Source: JANXQG01 sp963775975
GTDB lineage: Bacteria > Planctomycetota > Planctomycetia > Pirellulales > Thermoguttaceae
NCBI GenBank assembly: GCA_963775975.1
Contig: CAVZKX010000001.1
Coordinates: 1,054,001-1,118,000, forward strand
Length of the DNA stretch: 64,000 nucleotides
Direction of reading: 5' to 3'
Position numbers and translations under genes: made by a program. Positions 1-7,835 of this stretch are shown in pieces (position 1 is the first letter of the stretch; every line of letters begins with the position of its first letter). The notes under the pieces were generated by a model that saw only the letters and a program-made list of their open reading frames with translations, was not told the DNA's origin and ran no database searches.

Positions 1-1630
1 GATGCCACAAGCACCTTCGCGGGCGTCCTGGAGAATAATACGGGCAGCGGCGGAGTGCTCGGCTTGGCAAAGACGGGCGCGGGCGTCCTAACGCTCGGCG
101 GGACGAACCTCTATACCGGTCCCACTACGATCGGCGGCGGCACGCTCGCCCTGGCCCCCGGCAGCGGCCTTTCTAGCGCGACGAGCGTCACCTTTTCCGG
201 CAATGCGCTGCTGAGTCTCGGCGCCAACAACCAGGCGATCACCGGCCTGGCGCTGGCCGACAGCTTTACGGGCACCATAACGGGCAGCGGCAGCATGACG
301 GTGAACGCGACCGGAAATATGCTCATCGGCGGGGCGGACCCCACCAGCGCCGACCAGACGCAAACCTTGGTGATGACGAACCTCGGTGCCTTCACCTTCA
401 GCGGTTCCAGCCGCATCTTCGACGTAGGCGCGGAGTACACGGGCACGGCCTTGACGAGCACCGGCGCGGGCACCCTGTGGCTGGCCGCCAGCAATACGAT
501 CACGGCCAACCTCTTCGGCGTCGCCAGCCGCGGCAGCCAGGACACGGCCAACGGCAACGTTTCGACCGGACTCGTCTACCTTGGGCAGGCCAATGCGATC
601 CACGCGAACGCGATCCAGGTGGGCACCAACAACAACACCAACCAGCGGACGAGCGTGGCCGGCACGCTCGTATTCGCTCCGGGCAGCGTCAATCCCACGC
701 TGACCATCGACGGCACTAGCAGCGGCACGCGCAGCCGCGCCGAAGTCAATGTCGGCGTCCTCGGGGAGACGACCTTCTCGCAGTATGCCACGGGCACGAT
801 CGACCTGCTTACGGGCGTCACGGGAACCAGCGTGATTAACGGCTACGTCGACCAGATGGTCCTGGGCAACCACACGCGGTACAACAACACCTTCCCCGCC
901 ACTGGCACGTTCAACATGGGCGGCGGGACCTTGGACGCCCGCGGAATCACGATCGGCGAGATGTCCGCGGGAACCATTGACGGCGCGAGCGCCGCCGGCA
1001 CGTTCTCGCTCAATGGCGGCACGGTGCTCGCGGGCACGATCACGATGGGGCTCATCGCCGCGGGCCAAACCGAACCGGCCGGCGGCACGCTCAACCTCAA
1101 CAGCGGCCTGCTTAGCGCCAACACGATCACTAGCGGGTCGGGCAGCGCCGCGCTCGAACTGGACGTCCGGCACGATCGCCAACTACGATCCGATCTACGG
1201 CCTCGGCGGCGACGCAGTCGAGAGCGGCCTGACAGTCAGCATTCCCACGCTGAACCTGGCCGGCACCGGCACGGACAATTTCTGGATCGATGCCGGACAG
1301 AACGGTGCGGTCAGCTCGCTCATCAGCGGCAGCGGAGCGCTCGCCAGCATTGGACCGGGCACGCTCACCCTGAGCGGCACGAGTAACACCTTCACGGGCG
1401 GCCTCTACGTGTCCAACGGCAGCGTGGTATTGACTAACAACGAGGCGCTTGCCGACGGAGAGAGCTTGACCGTCGGCAACCCCTCCTTATTTGCCCCCGC
1501 CGCGCCGGTGCCGTCGGCCTCGGTCGTGCCGGAGCCAGGCACACTGGCGATTCTGGCCGCCATGCTTGCCGGCGCGGCGGCATGCCGATGGCGAGGCGCC
1601 CGCGCAGCGAGTCGGCGAAAGCAGCCATAA
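1..1630 (+). CDS. 3' part of a PEP-CTERM-anchored strand-repeat surface protein (one frameshift)
   Basis: The reading frame is open from base 1, so the start lies outside the window. The protein is a run of Gly/Thr/Asn/Ser-rich repeats of the autotransporter-associated beta-strand type (NLYTGPTTIGGGTL, TLTLSGTSNTFTGG), predicted to form a beta-helical stalk. It ends in a PEP-CTERM tail: VPEPGT, a hydrophobic helix, then an Arg-rich end, which is the exosortase sorting signal. No autotransporter barrel is visible. The frame breaks near base 1157: frame 1 reads ELDVRHDR, while frame 2 continues sensibly as TSGTIANYDP to the stop at 1628-1630. Removing one G restores one protein. The stop shares a base with the next start (TAATG), which suggests translational coupling. 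The repeat family and sorting tail are clear; the ligand or function is unknown. Confidence 0.8.
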
Positions 1631-2559
1631 TGTGCAAGCGCACGTTTACCTTGGTGGAACTCCTGGTCGTGATCGCGATCATCGGTATCCTCATCGCCTT
1701 GCTGCTGCCGGCGATCAACGCCGCGCGGGAGTCGGGGCGAAGATCGCAATGCGGCAACAACCAGAAGCAGCTCGGCCTCGGCTTCGTCACTTACGAAGGA
1801 GCGCTGGGGACTTTTCCGCCCGGCCGCAGCGGCTACGACGGCTCGGGCGCCCCGAACAATAACAATGTGCCCTGCGCCGCGCGGTCCGGCACGAGCGGTT
1901 TCGTGTACATCTTGCCGTATATCGAACTTAACGACATCTATAAGACGTTCATGCCTTTCGCCAAGGGGGCGTTGTTTCCGACCTGCAGCGACGCGACGAC
2001 GACGGGATGGGAAACGCCGCAAATCGCCGCCGTGCTGCAGCGGCGGCTGGGCACTTTCGTCTGCCCCAGCGACACTTCCCAACCGGCGTACAACGGCTAC
2101 CCGACTTCGTCCTACGCCATGATGATGGGCACGCTCGGCCCCGGACCTCCCCAAGGCTACAGCGAAACCGCCAAACAACAGAACACGGGCATGTTCGTTT
2201 ATGTCCACGCTCGCAAGGCAAATCAGGTGAAGGACGGAATGAGCCATACCATCTTCCTCGGCGAAACGATGGTCAGCGATCAGGACGCCTCCTCGAACAA
2301 TTGGGCCCGTGCGACGCGTTTTCAGTCGGGCATGCGATCGGCGTTCAATCCCATCAACACGCTGCCGGGGCAAGGGGTGACTTCCACCGACGAAAACAAC
2401 ATCACCTTCAACGGCGCATTCGGCAGCCGCCATCCCGGCGGGGCCAATTTCTGTTTCGGCGACGGGCACGTCCTCTTCATTCCCGACAGCGTCGACATGC
2501 CGACCTACCAGGCGATGTCGACCATCGCCGGCGGCGAGAATCTGACGTACTCGCCCTGA
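1630..2559 (+). CDS. DUF1559 pseudopilin-like protein
   Basis: A protein of about 310 residues with a type IV prepilin-like N-terminus: a short basic leader, FTLVELLVVIAIIGILIALL as the methylation/transmembrane helix, then the planctomycete signature NAARESGRRSQCGNNQKQLG. The C-terminal half has the DUF1559 hallmark FGSRHPGGANFCFGDGHV followed by the typical ending. Planctomycetes carry many paralogues; they are thought to be processed by a prepilin peptidase and assembled or held in the envelope, but their role is not established. I chose the ATG at 1630 because it sits directly before the prepilin leader; an ATG 48 bases upstream would put an unrelated Arg-rich extension in front. It overlaps the stop of the preceding surface protein by one base, so the pair is probably co-expressed. 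Confidence 0.9.
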   Translation: MCKRTFTLVELLVVIAIIGILIALLLPAINAARESGRRSQCGNNQKQLGLGFVTYEGALGTFPPGRSGYDGSGAPNNNNVPCAARSGTSGFVYILPYIELNDIYKTFMPFAKGALFPTCSDATTTGWETPQIAAVLQRRLGTFVCPSDTSQPAYNGYPTSSYAMMMGTLGPGPPQGYSETAKQQNTGMFVYVHARKANQVKDGMSHTIFLGETMVSDQDASSNNWARATRFQSGMRSAFNPINTLPGQGVTSTDENNITFNGAFGSRHPGGANFCFGDGHVLFIPDSVDMPTYQAMSTIAGGENLTYSP

Positions 2560-2569
2560 ACCGGGAGGG

Positions 2570-2790
2570 TGCTGGTGGATTTGCCCATTTCGGCGGCTTC
2601 CTGCGCCAGAAGGCCGTCTTTCTGCACGAGCTAAAGGTCAATGACCTTTGCGCCGTCCCGGTCATAATCCACGCGTCCGAAGTAGCGAGGCTTGCCGTCG
2701 ACCTTTTTGCACCAGTAGCCGCGGGGGGTGCCGGGTGAGCGGAACGTCAGGATGGGGTCTGTTGCTGCGGCGTGCCTTGTCGGAGGTACG
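2570..2790 (-). pseudogene. N-terminal fragment of a tyrosine integrase
   Basis: Read on the minus strand, this encodes TFRSPGTPRGYWCKKVDGKP followed by RYFGRVDYDRDGAKVIDL. It resembles the first part of planctomycete phage-type integrases (pattern WCKKxxGKxxYFG), the segment before the SAM-like core-binding domain. An in-frame TAG at about 2631-2633 interrupts it; the frame beyond (LVQKDGLLAQEA) still looks like the continuation of that family, and then it runs into the 3' end of the DUF1559 gene. No catalytic domain follows. It is a dead remnant lying on the 5' side of the tRNA gene. The family match is from memory of the motif. Confidence 0.55.
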
Positions 2791-2925
2791 TTTTGTGGTA
2801 GACTTGGACATTCGGCTCTTTTTGAGATTCTGGCCCGGCGGTTGTACAAACGGTTGTACTTATTCCGCAATGAGTTGTATCCGATTGGTGCGAATCATCA
2901 AAAAAAGCCGAGAAACATGTGTTTT

Positions 2926-3015
2926 GGAGAGGTGGCAGAGTGGTCGAATGCGCGGGTTTGCTAAATCCGTGACTTCCTATAAGGGGGTCCGAGGGTTCGA
3001 ATCCCTCCCTCTCCG
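2926..3015 (+). tRNA. tRNA-Ser (anticodon GCT)
   Basis: A 90-base class II tRNA. The acceptor stem GGAGAGG (2926-2932) pairs with CCTCTCC (3008-3014), and G3015 is the discriminator. The anticodon stem is CGGGT/ATCCG around loop TTGCTAA, with GCT at 2960-2962, reading AGC/AGU codons. A long variable arm (around TTCCTATAAGGGGG) and the T-loop GGTTCGAATCC are present. CCA is not encoded. The gene is flanked by integrase remnants on both sides, as expected for a tRNA used as an integration target. Confidence 0.95.
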
Positions 3016-3028
3016 CTCTTTAGAAAAA

Positions 3029-3080
3029 CGCTTTTCGTAAGTCATTGTACGGAAAGCACTTACGAAAGGCGCTTTTCGTT
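3029..3080. repeat. Hairpin with repeated CGCTTTTCG just 3' of tRNA-Ser
   Basis: The arm CGCTTTTCGTAAGT (3029-3042) pairs with ACTTACGAAAGGCG (3058-3071) with a single G/T wobble across a 15-base loop. The sequence GCGCTTTTCGTT at 3069-3080 repeats the left arm directly. It starts 14 bases after the tRNA. It could be a tRNA terminator (no clear T-run follows) or integrase arm-type sites left by the element that targeted this tRNA. The structure is seen directly; its role is inferred. Confidence 0.6.
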
Positions 3081-3115
3081 TGTCCCAGTCACGGGGCAAA
3101 TGGAGGCCGTTTTTG

Positions 3116-3740
3116 CTATGGCGACCACCGATTTGCACCGATCGTTCGCATCAGGATTCTCACCTTTCCCGCGCCGTTGCAGACGCCGATTTCAATTGTT
3201 TTTTGAGCAGGACTGGTTTGCTCCCCGGTCTTGGCCTGCCCGTTCGCGGCCGGGGTTACAAAGGTGATTTGCTCCATCTTCGCTAAGGCATCCTTGCGGC
3301 CGAGGTGCCGGGAGTGCTCGACCATCTTGCTGTCGGCATGGCCGACCCACTCGCGGATCTCGCCTTCCGAGGCACCGCCCAAAGAGCACTGGCTGACGAA
3401 GAAATGCCGGAAGCTATGCAGCCTCCCGTGTTCGAAGCCAATCTCGCCCTCGGGCGTCGGGAAGGTGTCCTTCAGCTTCTTAATCACGTCGCGGATGAAG
3501 ACGGTGAGGACGTTCCGCGGACGGAGCTGGCCGCCGCATGGCGCATGGAATACGCGGCCGTTCGGCTCTCGCTTCAATTTGCCGAGCACCAGGCGGAGTC
3601 GCGGGTGGATGGGGATTCTGCCCATCCTCCGCGCGCAAGCGGTCACGAAATGCTTCGGATGCGATATCGCCAGTATCAGGCTGTGGAGTGGTCGTCGATA
3701 TCGGCCGTCGCGACTTCCACCGGCCCAAGGTTGGCACGGC
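3116..3740 (-). pseudogene. Degraded tyrosine integrase, C-terminal catalytic part
   Basis: The minus-strand frame carries a recognisable integrase catalytic domain: RIPIHPRLRLVLGKL, RVFHAPCGGQLRP, the HxxR box in LHSFRHFF, and REWVGHADSKMVEHSRHL at the last box. The nucleophilic tyrosine, nine residues after the His of GH, is replaced by serine (codon at 3310-3312, TCC where TAC is expected), so strand cleavage should be lost. Upstream of about 3700 the frame stops resembling the family and no start or N-terminal domain is joined to it. The 3' end faces the tRNA-Ser gene, the usual arrangement for an integrase that used the tRNA as its attachment site. Confidence 0.7.
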
Positions 3741-3943
3741 ATGTGGAAGAAGCCACTGTACTGTGTATCAGGGCGAAGTGGCTCTTGCCGGCTTCCCCGA
3801 GTGTCTGTGCGTTCGTTGTTGGAAACCTCGGGTTTTACGGCTCTCCGGCGATTTGAATCTCGAAATGGCATTCTCGGAGTTAGCTCGGTTGGAAAAGTGC
3901 CGGGCGGCAACTAATCTTCGGCCTTGCCAGAAAACGCTGAGTA

Positions 3944-4010
3944 GTTTATCCGATGTGCCGGGGGAGAGGGTGGATCGGCGTGAGCGTTCGGACCGGCACG
4001 TCGGATAAAC
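3944..4010. repeat. 18-bp inverted repeat, possible end of the IS91-like element
   Basis: GTTTATCCGATGTGCCGG (3944-3961) and CCGGCACGTCGGATAAAC (3993-4010) are inverted copies with one mismatch (G/T pairing) separated by 31 bases. The repeat lies about 270 bases beyond the 3' end of the transposase, where IS91-family elements have their origin end with a subterminal hairpin. GAAC, a tetranucleotide used as target by IS91 itself, follows at 4018-4021. No clear partner was found near the other end. Assignment to the element boundary is inference. Confidence 0.5.
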
Positions 4011-4280
4011 GTGCGATGAACTTAACCGCGGGCTATGGGAGTTGAATGTCGCGGAGGAGTGGCTGGTGGGAATTCACGAGGCGGGATACGGCGATGGCGG
4101 GGTTGCGATCGTGGCGGCAGTGATGATGGTACTGGGCGGTGGTAGAAGCGGGATCGCGAGTGTGGCGGCAACGGGACTGGAATTGATCGACGAGAGTGGA
4201 ATCGGCGCGCAGTGGATGCGTAGCGGCGTCTGGTCCGTAAAAAACGTAGCGCGGGGAATGGCCATGTTGGTGGGGCAGAA

Positions 4281-5528
4281 TTAGGAGGTATCAACGCCGG
4301 TTGCGTTGGTGGCGTGGCGGGCGAGGAAGTGCGGGCATCGCGGCATGCACGGCGGAATCGCCGGTACGACGTCGATGATGACCAAGCTGCGACGTTTGCA
4401 GATCGGGCATGTCGCAGGCGATAGGCACGATGCGTCTTCCGCGGGGAGTTGCGCTGGTTCGGCGGGTTGCGTCGGCAGATTCGGAGCGCCGAGAAGTCGC
4501 CGACACTGGTCGAGTCGTTGATTACGATCACGGTTTGATAAGAAACCGTAATAGCGGATGCGTACAAAACCGTTGGGGAGCGTGTGCATCAAGAAGCGGC
4601 GGATGAACTCGCTGCTGGCCAGCTTCATGACTTTGGTCTGTTGGCTATCCGCGTAATCCTTGTACTGAAAGCTTACTTGACCGTCACGCAACTCGATGAG
4701 CCGCTGGTTCGAGATGGCCACACGGTGGGTGTAACGGGCCAGGTACTTGAGCACCCGTCGCGGGCCACCAAAAGGTCGCTTGGCGTAGACGATCCAATCC
4801 TTTTTCACGGCTGTATCAAGTTGGCGTTGCCAAGCGGCAGGTTGGACCAGGGATGCCAGCTTGCCGTGGAAGTGAAGTTTGCCGCTTCGATAGGCGCGTT
4901 TCAGGAAGTCGATGAATTTCCCGCGAAAGACACGGCTGAGGATCCGCACCGGGAGGAAGAAGAGTTTCTTTGTCCGCCGGCTTTGCCGGCACGGAACCCA
5001 GTGGGAGCGGCCGGGAGCCAGCCCGCCTCCGGTCACCACGCAATGAACGTGGGGGTGGTGCATCAGATTCTGGCCCCAGGTGTGGAGCACCGCCAAAAGG
5101 CCAATTTCGGCGCCGAGATGTTTGGGATTGGCCGCCACCTCCTGGAGCGTCTCTGCCGCCGCCCGAAAGAGGACGCCGTACACAAGGCGTTTGTTCTGGA
5201 GTGCCAGGGGACGGATTTCTTCGGGCAAGGTAAAGACCACGTGGAAATACGGGATCGGCAGCAACTCGGCTTGCCGTGCCTCCAGCCAGGCTGCGCGGGC
5301 TGTCGCCTGGCACTTCGGACAGTGGCGATTGCGGCAGGAGTTGTACTGGATCCTCTGGTGCCCGCATTCGTCGCAGCGTTGCACATGCCCGCCCAGTTCC
5401 GCGGTCCGGCAACGGATGATCGCGGTCAGGACTCGCCGTTGTTCAGGCCTCAGCGTATGACCATACTGGGCGACGAAGCGGGATTGGCCATCACGGAACA
5501 CGTCCGCGACTTCGAGACCGTTTCGCAT
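4281..5528 (-). CDS. IS91-family HUH transposase
   Basis: About 415 residues. The N-terminal zinc-binding part is CDECGHQRIQYNSCRNRHCPKCQ-like, with four Cys and a His (CDECGH, NSCRNRHCPKCQ). It is followed by PIPYFHVVFTLP and the HUH metal motif HHPHVHCVVTGGG. The C-terminal half has VLKYLARYTHRVAISNQRL, which supplies the candidate catalytic tyrosine. It would move the element by rolling-circle transposition. The start is the ATG at 5528, which shares its A with the TGA stop of the recombinase (TGATG); a longer frame upstream is only an overlap with that gene and does not resemble the family. The C-terminus has a further CPICKRRS pair of cysteines. Confidence 0.93.
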   Translation of the reverse strand: MRNGLEVADVFRDGQSRFVAQYGHTLRPEQRRVLTAIIRCRTAELGGHVQRCDECGHQRIQYNSCRNRHCPKCQATARAAWLEARQAELLPIPYFHVVFTLPEEIRPLALQNKRLVYGVLFRAAAETLQEVAANPKHLGAEIGLLAVLHTWGQNLMHHPHVHCVVTGGGLAPGRSHWVPCRQSRRTKKLFFLPVRILSRVFRGKFIDFLKRAYRSGKLHFHGKLASLVQPAAWQRQLDTAVKKDWIVYAKRPFGGPRRVLKYLARYTHRVAISNQRLIELRDGQVSFQYKDYADSQQTKVMKLASSEFIRRFLMHTLPNGFVRIRYYGFLSNRDRNQRLDQCRRLLGAPNLPTQPAEPAQLPAEDASCLSPATCPICKRRSLVIIDVVPAIPPCMPRCPHFLARHATNATGVDTS

Positions 5529-6418
5529 CAGGCTACTTCGTCCTGCGGCGGTGGAGTCGGTCCTTTCACATCGTTCGCGGCCTTGGGGGCTTCGAGCAGA
5601 TTCATCATGCTGGGAGCTTCCCGTAACTCTTCCAACGAGATGTGCGTGTAGACACACGTCGTCTGGATCCGCTCGTGGCCAAGCATCTGCTGGATCACGC
5701 GCAGGTTGGTGCCAGCTTCCAGCAAGTGCGTGGCGAACGTGTGCCGCAAGGTATGCATGCTGACCCGCTTGGTGATGCCCGCCTTGCGGCATGCCCTCTT
5801 GAGGAGTTGGCCGGGCGTGGCGAGGTCGTAAGGCTTGTCCGGCGCTGCGCCGGGAAACAGTAGGGTCTTCGGACGATAGGCCTTCCAGTACTTCCTCAAC
5901 AGACTGAGCAATCCGGGCGTCAGCCGCGCATAACGGTCCTTCTTTCCCTTGCCTTGGCGAATCCGGATGGCCATCCGCTCGCTGTCGAGATCCTCGATGC
6001 GGAGGTTGATGATTTCCGAAAGCCTGAGCCCAGCGTCATAAGCCACCATGAACAGGGCTTTCTGCTTGAGGTTCGTCACCGCCGCAAAAAGCCGCTGCAC
6101 TTCCTCCCGGCTCAGGACGACGGGAAGCCGATGCTCGCGTTTGGGACGCGGTAGCTTCTCCAGACAGTCCGGACGACCCAGCGTGTCCGTGTAAAGATGC
6201 CGAAGAGCATTGCGCACTACGACGCCGGTGCCGCGTGCCACGCCCCGCTCGATCATGTGAATGAGATAACTGCGGACATCTTCCTGGCTCAACTGGTCGG
6301 GTGAGCGCCCAAAGTGCCTGGCAAATCTGGCCACGGCATGAACGTAGACCTTGATGGTCTTGGGCGAGAAGTTCTTCAGACGCAGATCTTCGATGTAACG
6401 CTGTCTGAGCGGAGTCAT
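5528..6418 (-). CDS. Tyrosine-type recombinase of the IS91-like element
   Basis: About 296 residues with an N-terminal SAM-like DNA-binding domain (RQRYIEDLRLKNFSPKTIK, residues about 5-90) and a C-terminal catalytic domain. Catalytic positions are visible: Arg in GLRLSEIINLRIEDLD, Lys in QGKGKKDRY, HTLRHTFATHLLEAG (HxxR), LGH, and Tyr in QTTCVYTHIS. Such recombinases accompany IS91-like transposases and may help resolve or direct insertion. I chose the ATG at 6418, which has AAAGGCGG in front; a GTG 18 bases upstream is also open. It is translationally coupled to the transposase. Confidence 0.92.
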   Translation of the reverse strand: MTPLRQRYIEDLRLKNFSPKTIKVYVHAVARFARHFGRSPDQLSQEDVRSYLIHMIERGVARGTGVVVRNALRHLYTDTLGRPDCLEKLPRPKREHRLPVVLSREEVQRLFAAVTNLKQKALFMVAYDAGLRLSEIINLRIEDLDSERMAIRIRQGKGKKDRYARLTPGLLSLLRKYWKAYRPKTLLFPGAAPDKPYDLATPGQLLKRACRKAGITKRVSMHTLRHTFATHLLEAGTNLRVIQQMLGHERIQTTCVYTHISLEELREAPSMMNLLEAPKAANDVKGPTPPPQDEVA

Positions 6419-6710
6419 CGTGCCGCCTTTCTGCACGCGGTATTGCGTAACAGAAACTTGGCATACAAATCGACGAGGCGCAAATCGGAATAATCGCTAC
6501 ATGCGCGCTAGGTGGCCCCGATCAACGGTAGGGCACAGTCACGAGGAACGGCATGCCAACCCACCGCGCAGCGGTTTAGTTCAACGAACCTATTTTGATA
6601 TGGCAATCGGCATGTCTATAATTGCGCTGATAAGTCGCTCGCCTGCCAAGAACCGCTCGGAAAGTGAAGGCCTTCTCAACCGATGTCATCGACAGCCACA
6701 GAAACGAAGC

Positions 6711-6872
6711 ATGCGAACCGCCATTGCTCTAGCAATCCGACTGCCAATCCTTAGTGTTTTGCCGGCATGGGCCCAACGCGACGCTTCCGGGGACGATTCC
6801 CAGTGGGCCGCCTCGAATATTGCCGGTCGGCTCCAACAACCAACGGAAGCCGCCCTATGCGGCAATCGTTGA
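6711..6872 (+). CDS. Possible small secreted peptide, or remnant
   Basis: A 53-codon frame starts with MRTAIALAIRLPILSVLPAWA, which looks like a Sec signal peptide with an AWA-Q cleavage site, followed by only about 30 residues. No homologous family is recognised. It lies between the IS91-like element and the dehydrogenase fragment and may be the 5' end of a gene lost by rearrangement. Evidence is limited to the signal-like N-terminus. Confidence 0.2.
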   Translation: MRTAIALAIRLPILSVLPAWAQRDASGDDSQWAASNIAGRLQQPTEAALCGNR

Positions 6873-6905
6873 CGCACTGCTGCATCCGAATCCTGACCTG
6901 CCAGG

Positions 6906-7150
6906 ACCACGTTCCCGTCTGCCAAGTCCAGCCTGGCATCATCATGACCGATATGACCGCCGCTGGCTGGTCCAAGGACGACGGCGTAGCGGCGTATGAC
7001 GCGGCGGTTCAGCGCCGCTTGCACACGTCGGAAGAGGTGGGCAAGGACCTGGCGGTACTCGTGCATGGCGATTTTCCCTATTCGACGGGCCAAGTCGTGA
7101 TGGTTGACGGCGGACTAACTTTGCCGCGTTTTGGACAAGTCGAGGGCTGA
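6906..7150 (+). pseudogene. C-terminal fragment of a short-chain dehydrogenase (3-ketoacyl-ACP reductase-like)
   Basis: The frame reads VCQVQPGIIMTDMTAA, then a variable linker, then a close match to the ending of SDR enzymes: EEVGKDLAVLVHGDFPYSTGQ and VMVDGGLTLPRF. This is the substrate-loop and C-terminal part of the Rossmann fold. The NAD(P)-binding GxxxGxG region and the YxxxK active site are missing, and upstream sequence does not continue the family. The gene was probably truncated by rearrangement near the IS91-like element. It cannot be active as it stands. Confidence 0.65.
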
Positions 7151-7304
7151 CGTCCGGGCTTTATGCGGCAAATGCGAAAAATGTCGCCTAAAGGTACGAC
7201 TCCAGCAAGTTTTTCTCCGCCCGCGTTACATTTTGCCGGTCTCGCGCAGATACTAGAGAGGAAGCCTCTCTTTTCTGCCTGGTACTGGGGTGCTAAACAA
7301 GCAC

Positions 7305-7835
7305 ATGAGCCCGCGCGACGTTGAGAAATTGACATTGTATTGGACCGCGGCACAGCGGGCGGTCTCGGCGTTTCTTCGTACACTCTTGCCGGACCCGGAT
7401 CAGTGCCAGGACGTGCTGCAGCAGGTCGCCGTCGTAGTGGTTCGAAAATTTCATGAATTCGATCGCTCGCGCTCGTTCAACGCCTGGGTGATCGGCATCG
7501 CCAAACAGGAAGTCCTGGCATTTCGCCGGCGGCAGCACACCGATCGACTCGTGTTTAGCGACGCCATGGTGGAGCGCATCGCGGAGACGTATCAATGCGT
7601 CCTGGCCGACAAAGTCTCAGATGTGGCCGACGCCTTGGAGCACTGCGTGCAGAAGTTGGCGGGACGTGCCCGAACGGTGATCGGACTCCATTATTCCGAG
7701 GACATGAAGACAATTGAGATCGCTCAACGGCTGCAAATGGAGCACGGCGCTGTGCGGATGTTGCTTTCGCGGGCACGCACGGTCCTCCGCGAGTGCATCG
7801 AGCGGCAATTGGGAGGGAGTGTTAGATGCCCATGA
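7305..7835 (+). CDS. ECF RNA polymerase sigma factor
   Basis: About 176 residues with region 2 (QDVLQQVAVVVVRKFHEFDR, SFNAWVIGIAKQEVLAFRRR) and region 4 (LAGRARTVIGLHYSEDMKT, IEIAQRLQMEHGAVRMLLSRAR, helix-turn-helix). The form is that of the planctomycete ECF group often paired with FecR-domain membrane proteins. It would direct RNA polymerase to its own regulon when released by its anti-sigma factor. Its 3' end overlaps the FecR gene by ten bases, so the pair is co-translated. The start is uncertain: ATG 7305 or an in-frame GTG at 7290. No recognisable promoter was assigned in the 150 bases upstream. Confidence 0.92.
   Translation: MSPRDVEKLTLYWTAAQRAVSAFLRTLLPDPDQCQDVLQQVAVVVVRKFHEFDRSRSFNAWVIGIAKQEVLAFRRRQHTDRLVFSDAMVERIAETYQCVLADKVSDVADALEHCVQKLAGRARTVIGLHYSEDMKTIEIAQRLQMEHGAVRMLLSRARTVLRECIERQLGGSVRCP

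Larger units (their letters stand above)
3944..6480 (-). mobile_element. IS91-like element with transposase and tyrosine recombinase
   Basis: The element contains two overlapping intact genes, a tyrosine recombinase followed by an HUH transposase of the IS91 family, a pairing known from this family. The left boundary is set at the 18-bp inverted repeat; the right boundary, somewhere upstream of the recombinase start, is a guess. The 270 bases between the transposase stop and the repeat are G-rich and low in complexity, and I see no gene there. Both genes are uninterrupted, unlike many neighbours, which points to a recent arrival. Confidence 0.7.

Noticed and set aside
88..1182. Long minus-strand open frame opposite the first surface protein
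   Set aside because: It is Arg/Ala/Gly-rich with no family resemblance; it mirrors the GC-biased repeats on the plus strand.
1405..2469. 354-codon minus-strand frame opposite DUF1559
   Set aside because: The DUF1559 protein on the other strand is unmistakable, and this frame is compositionally typical of antisense to GC-rich coding DNA.
5529..5792. N-terminal extension of the IS91 transposase
   Set aside because: The extension overlaps the recombinase and does not resemble the family; the TGATG-coupled ATG at 5528 fits better.
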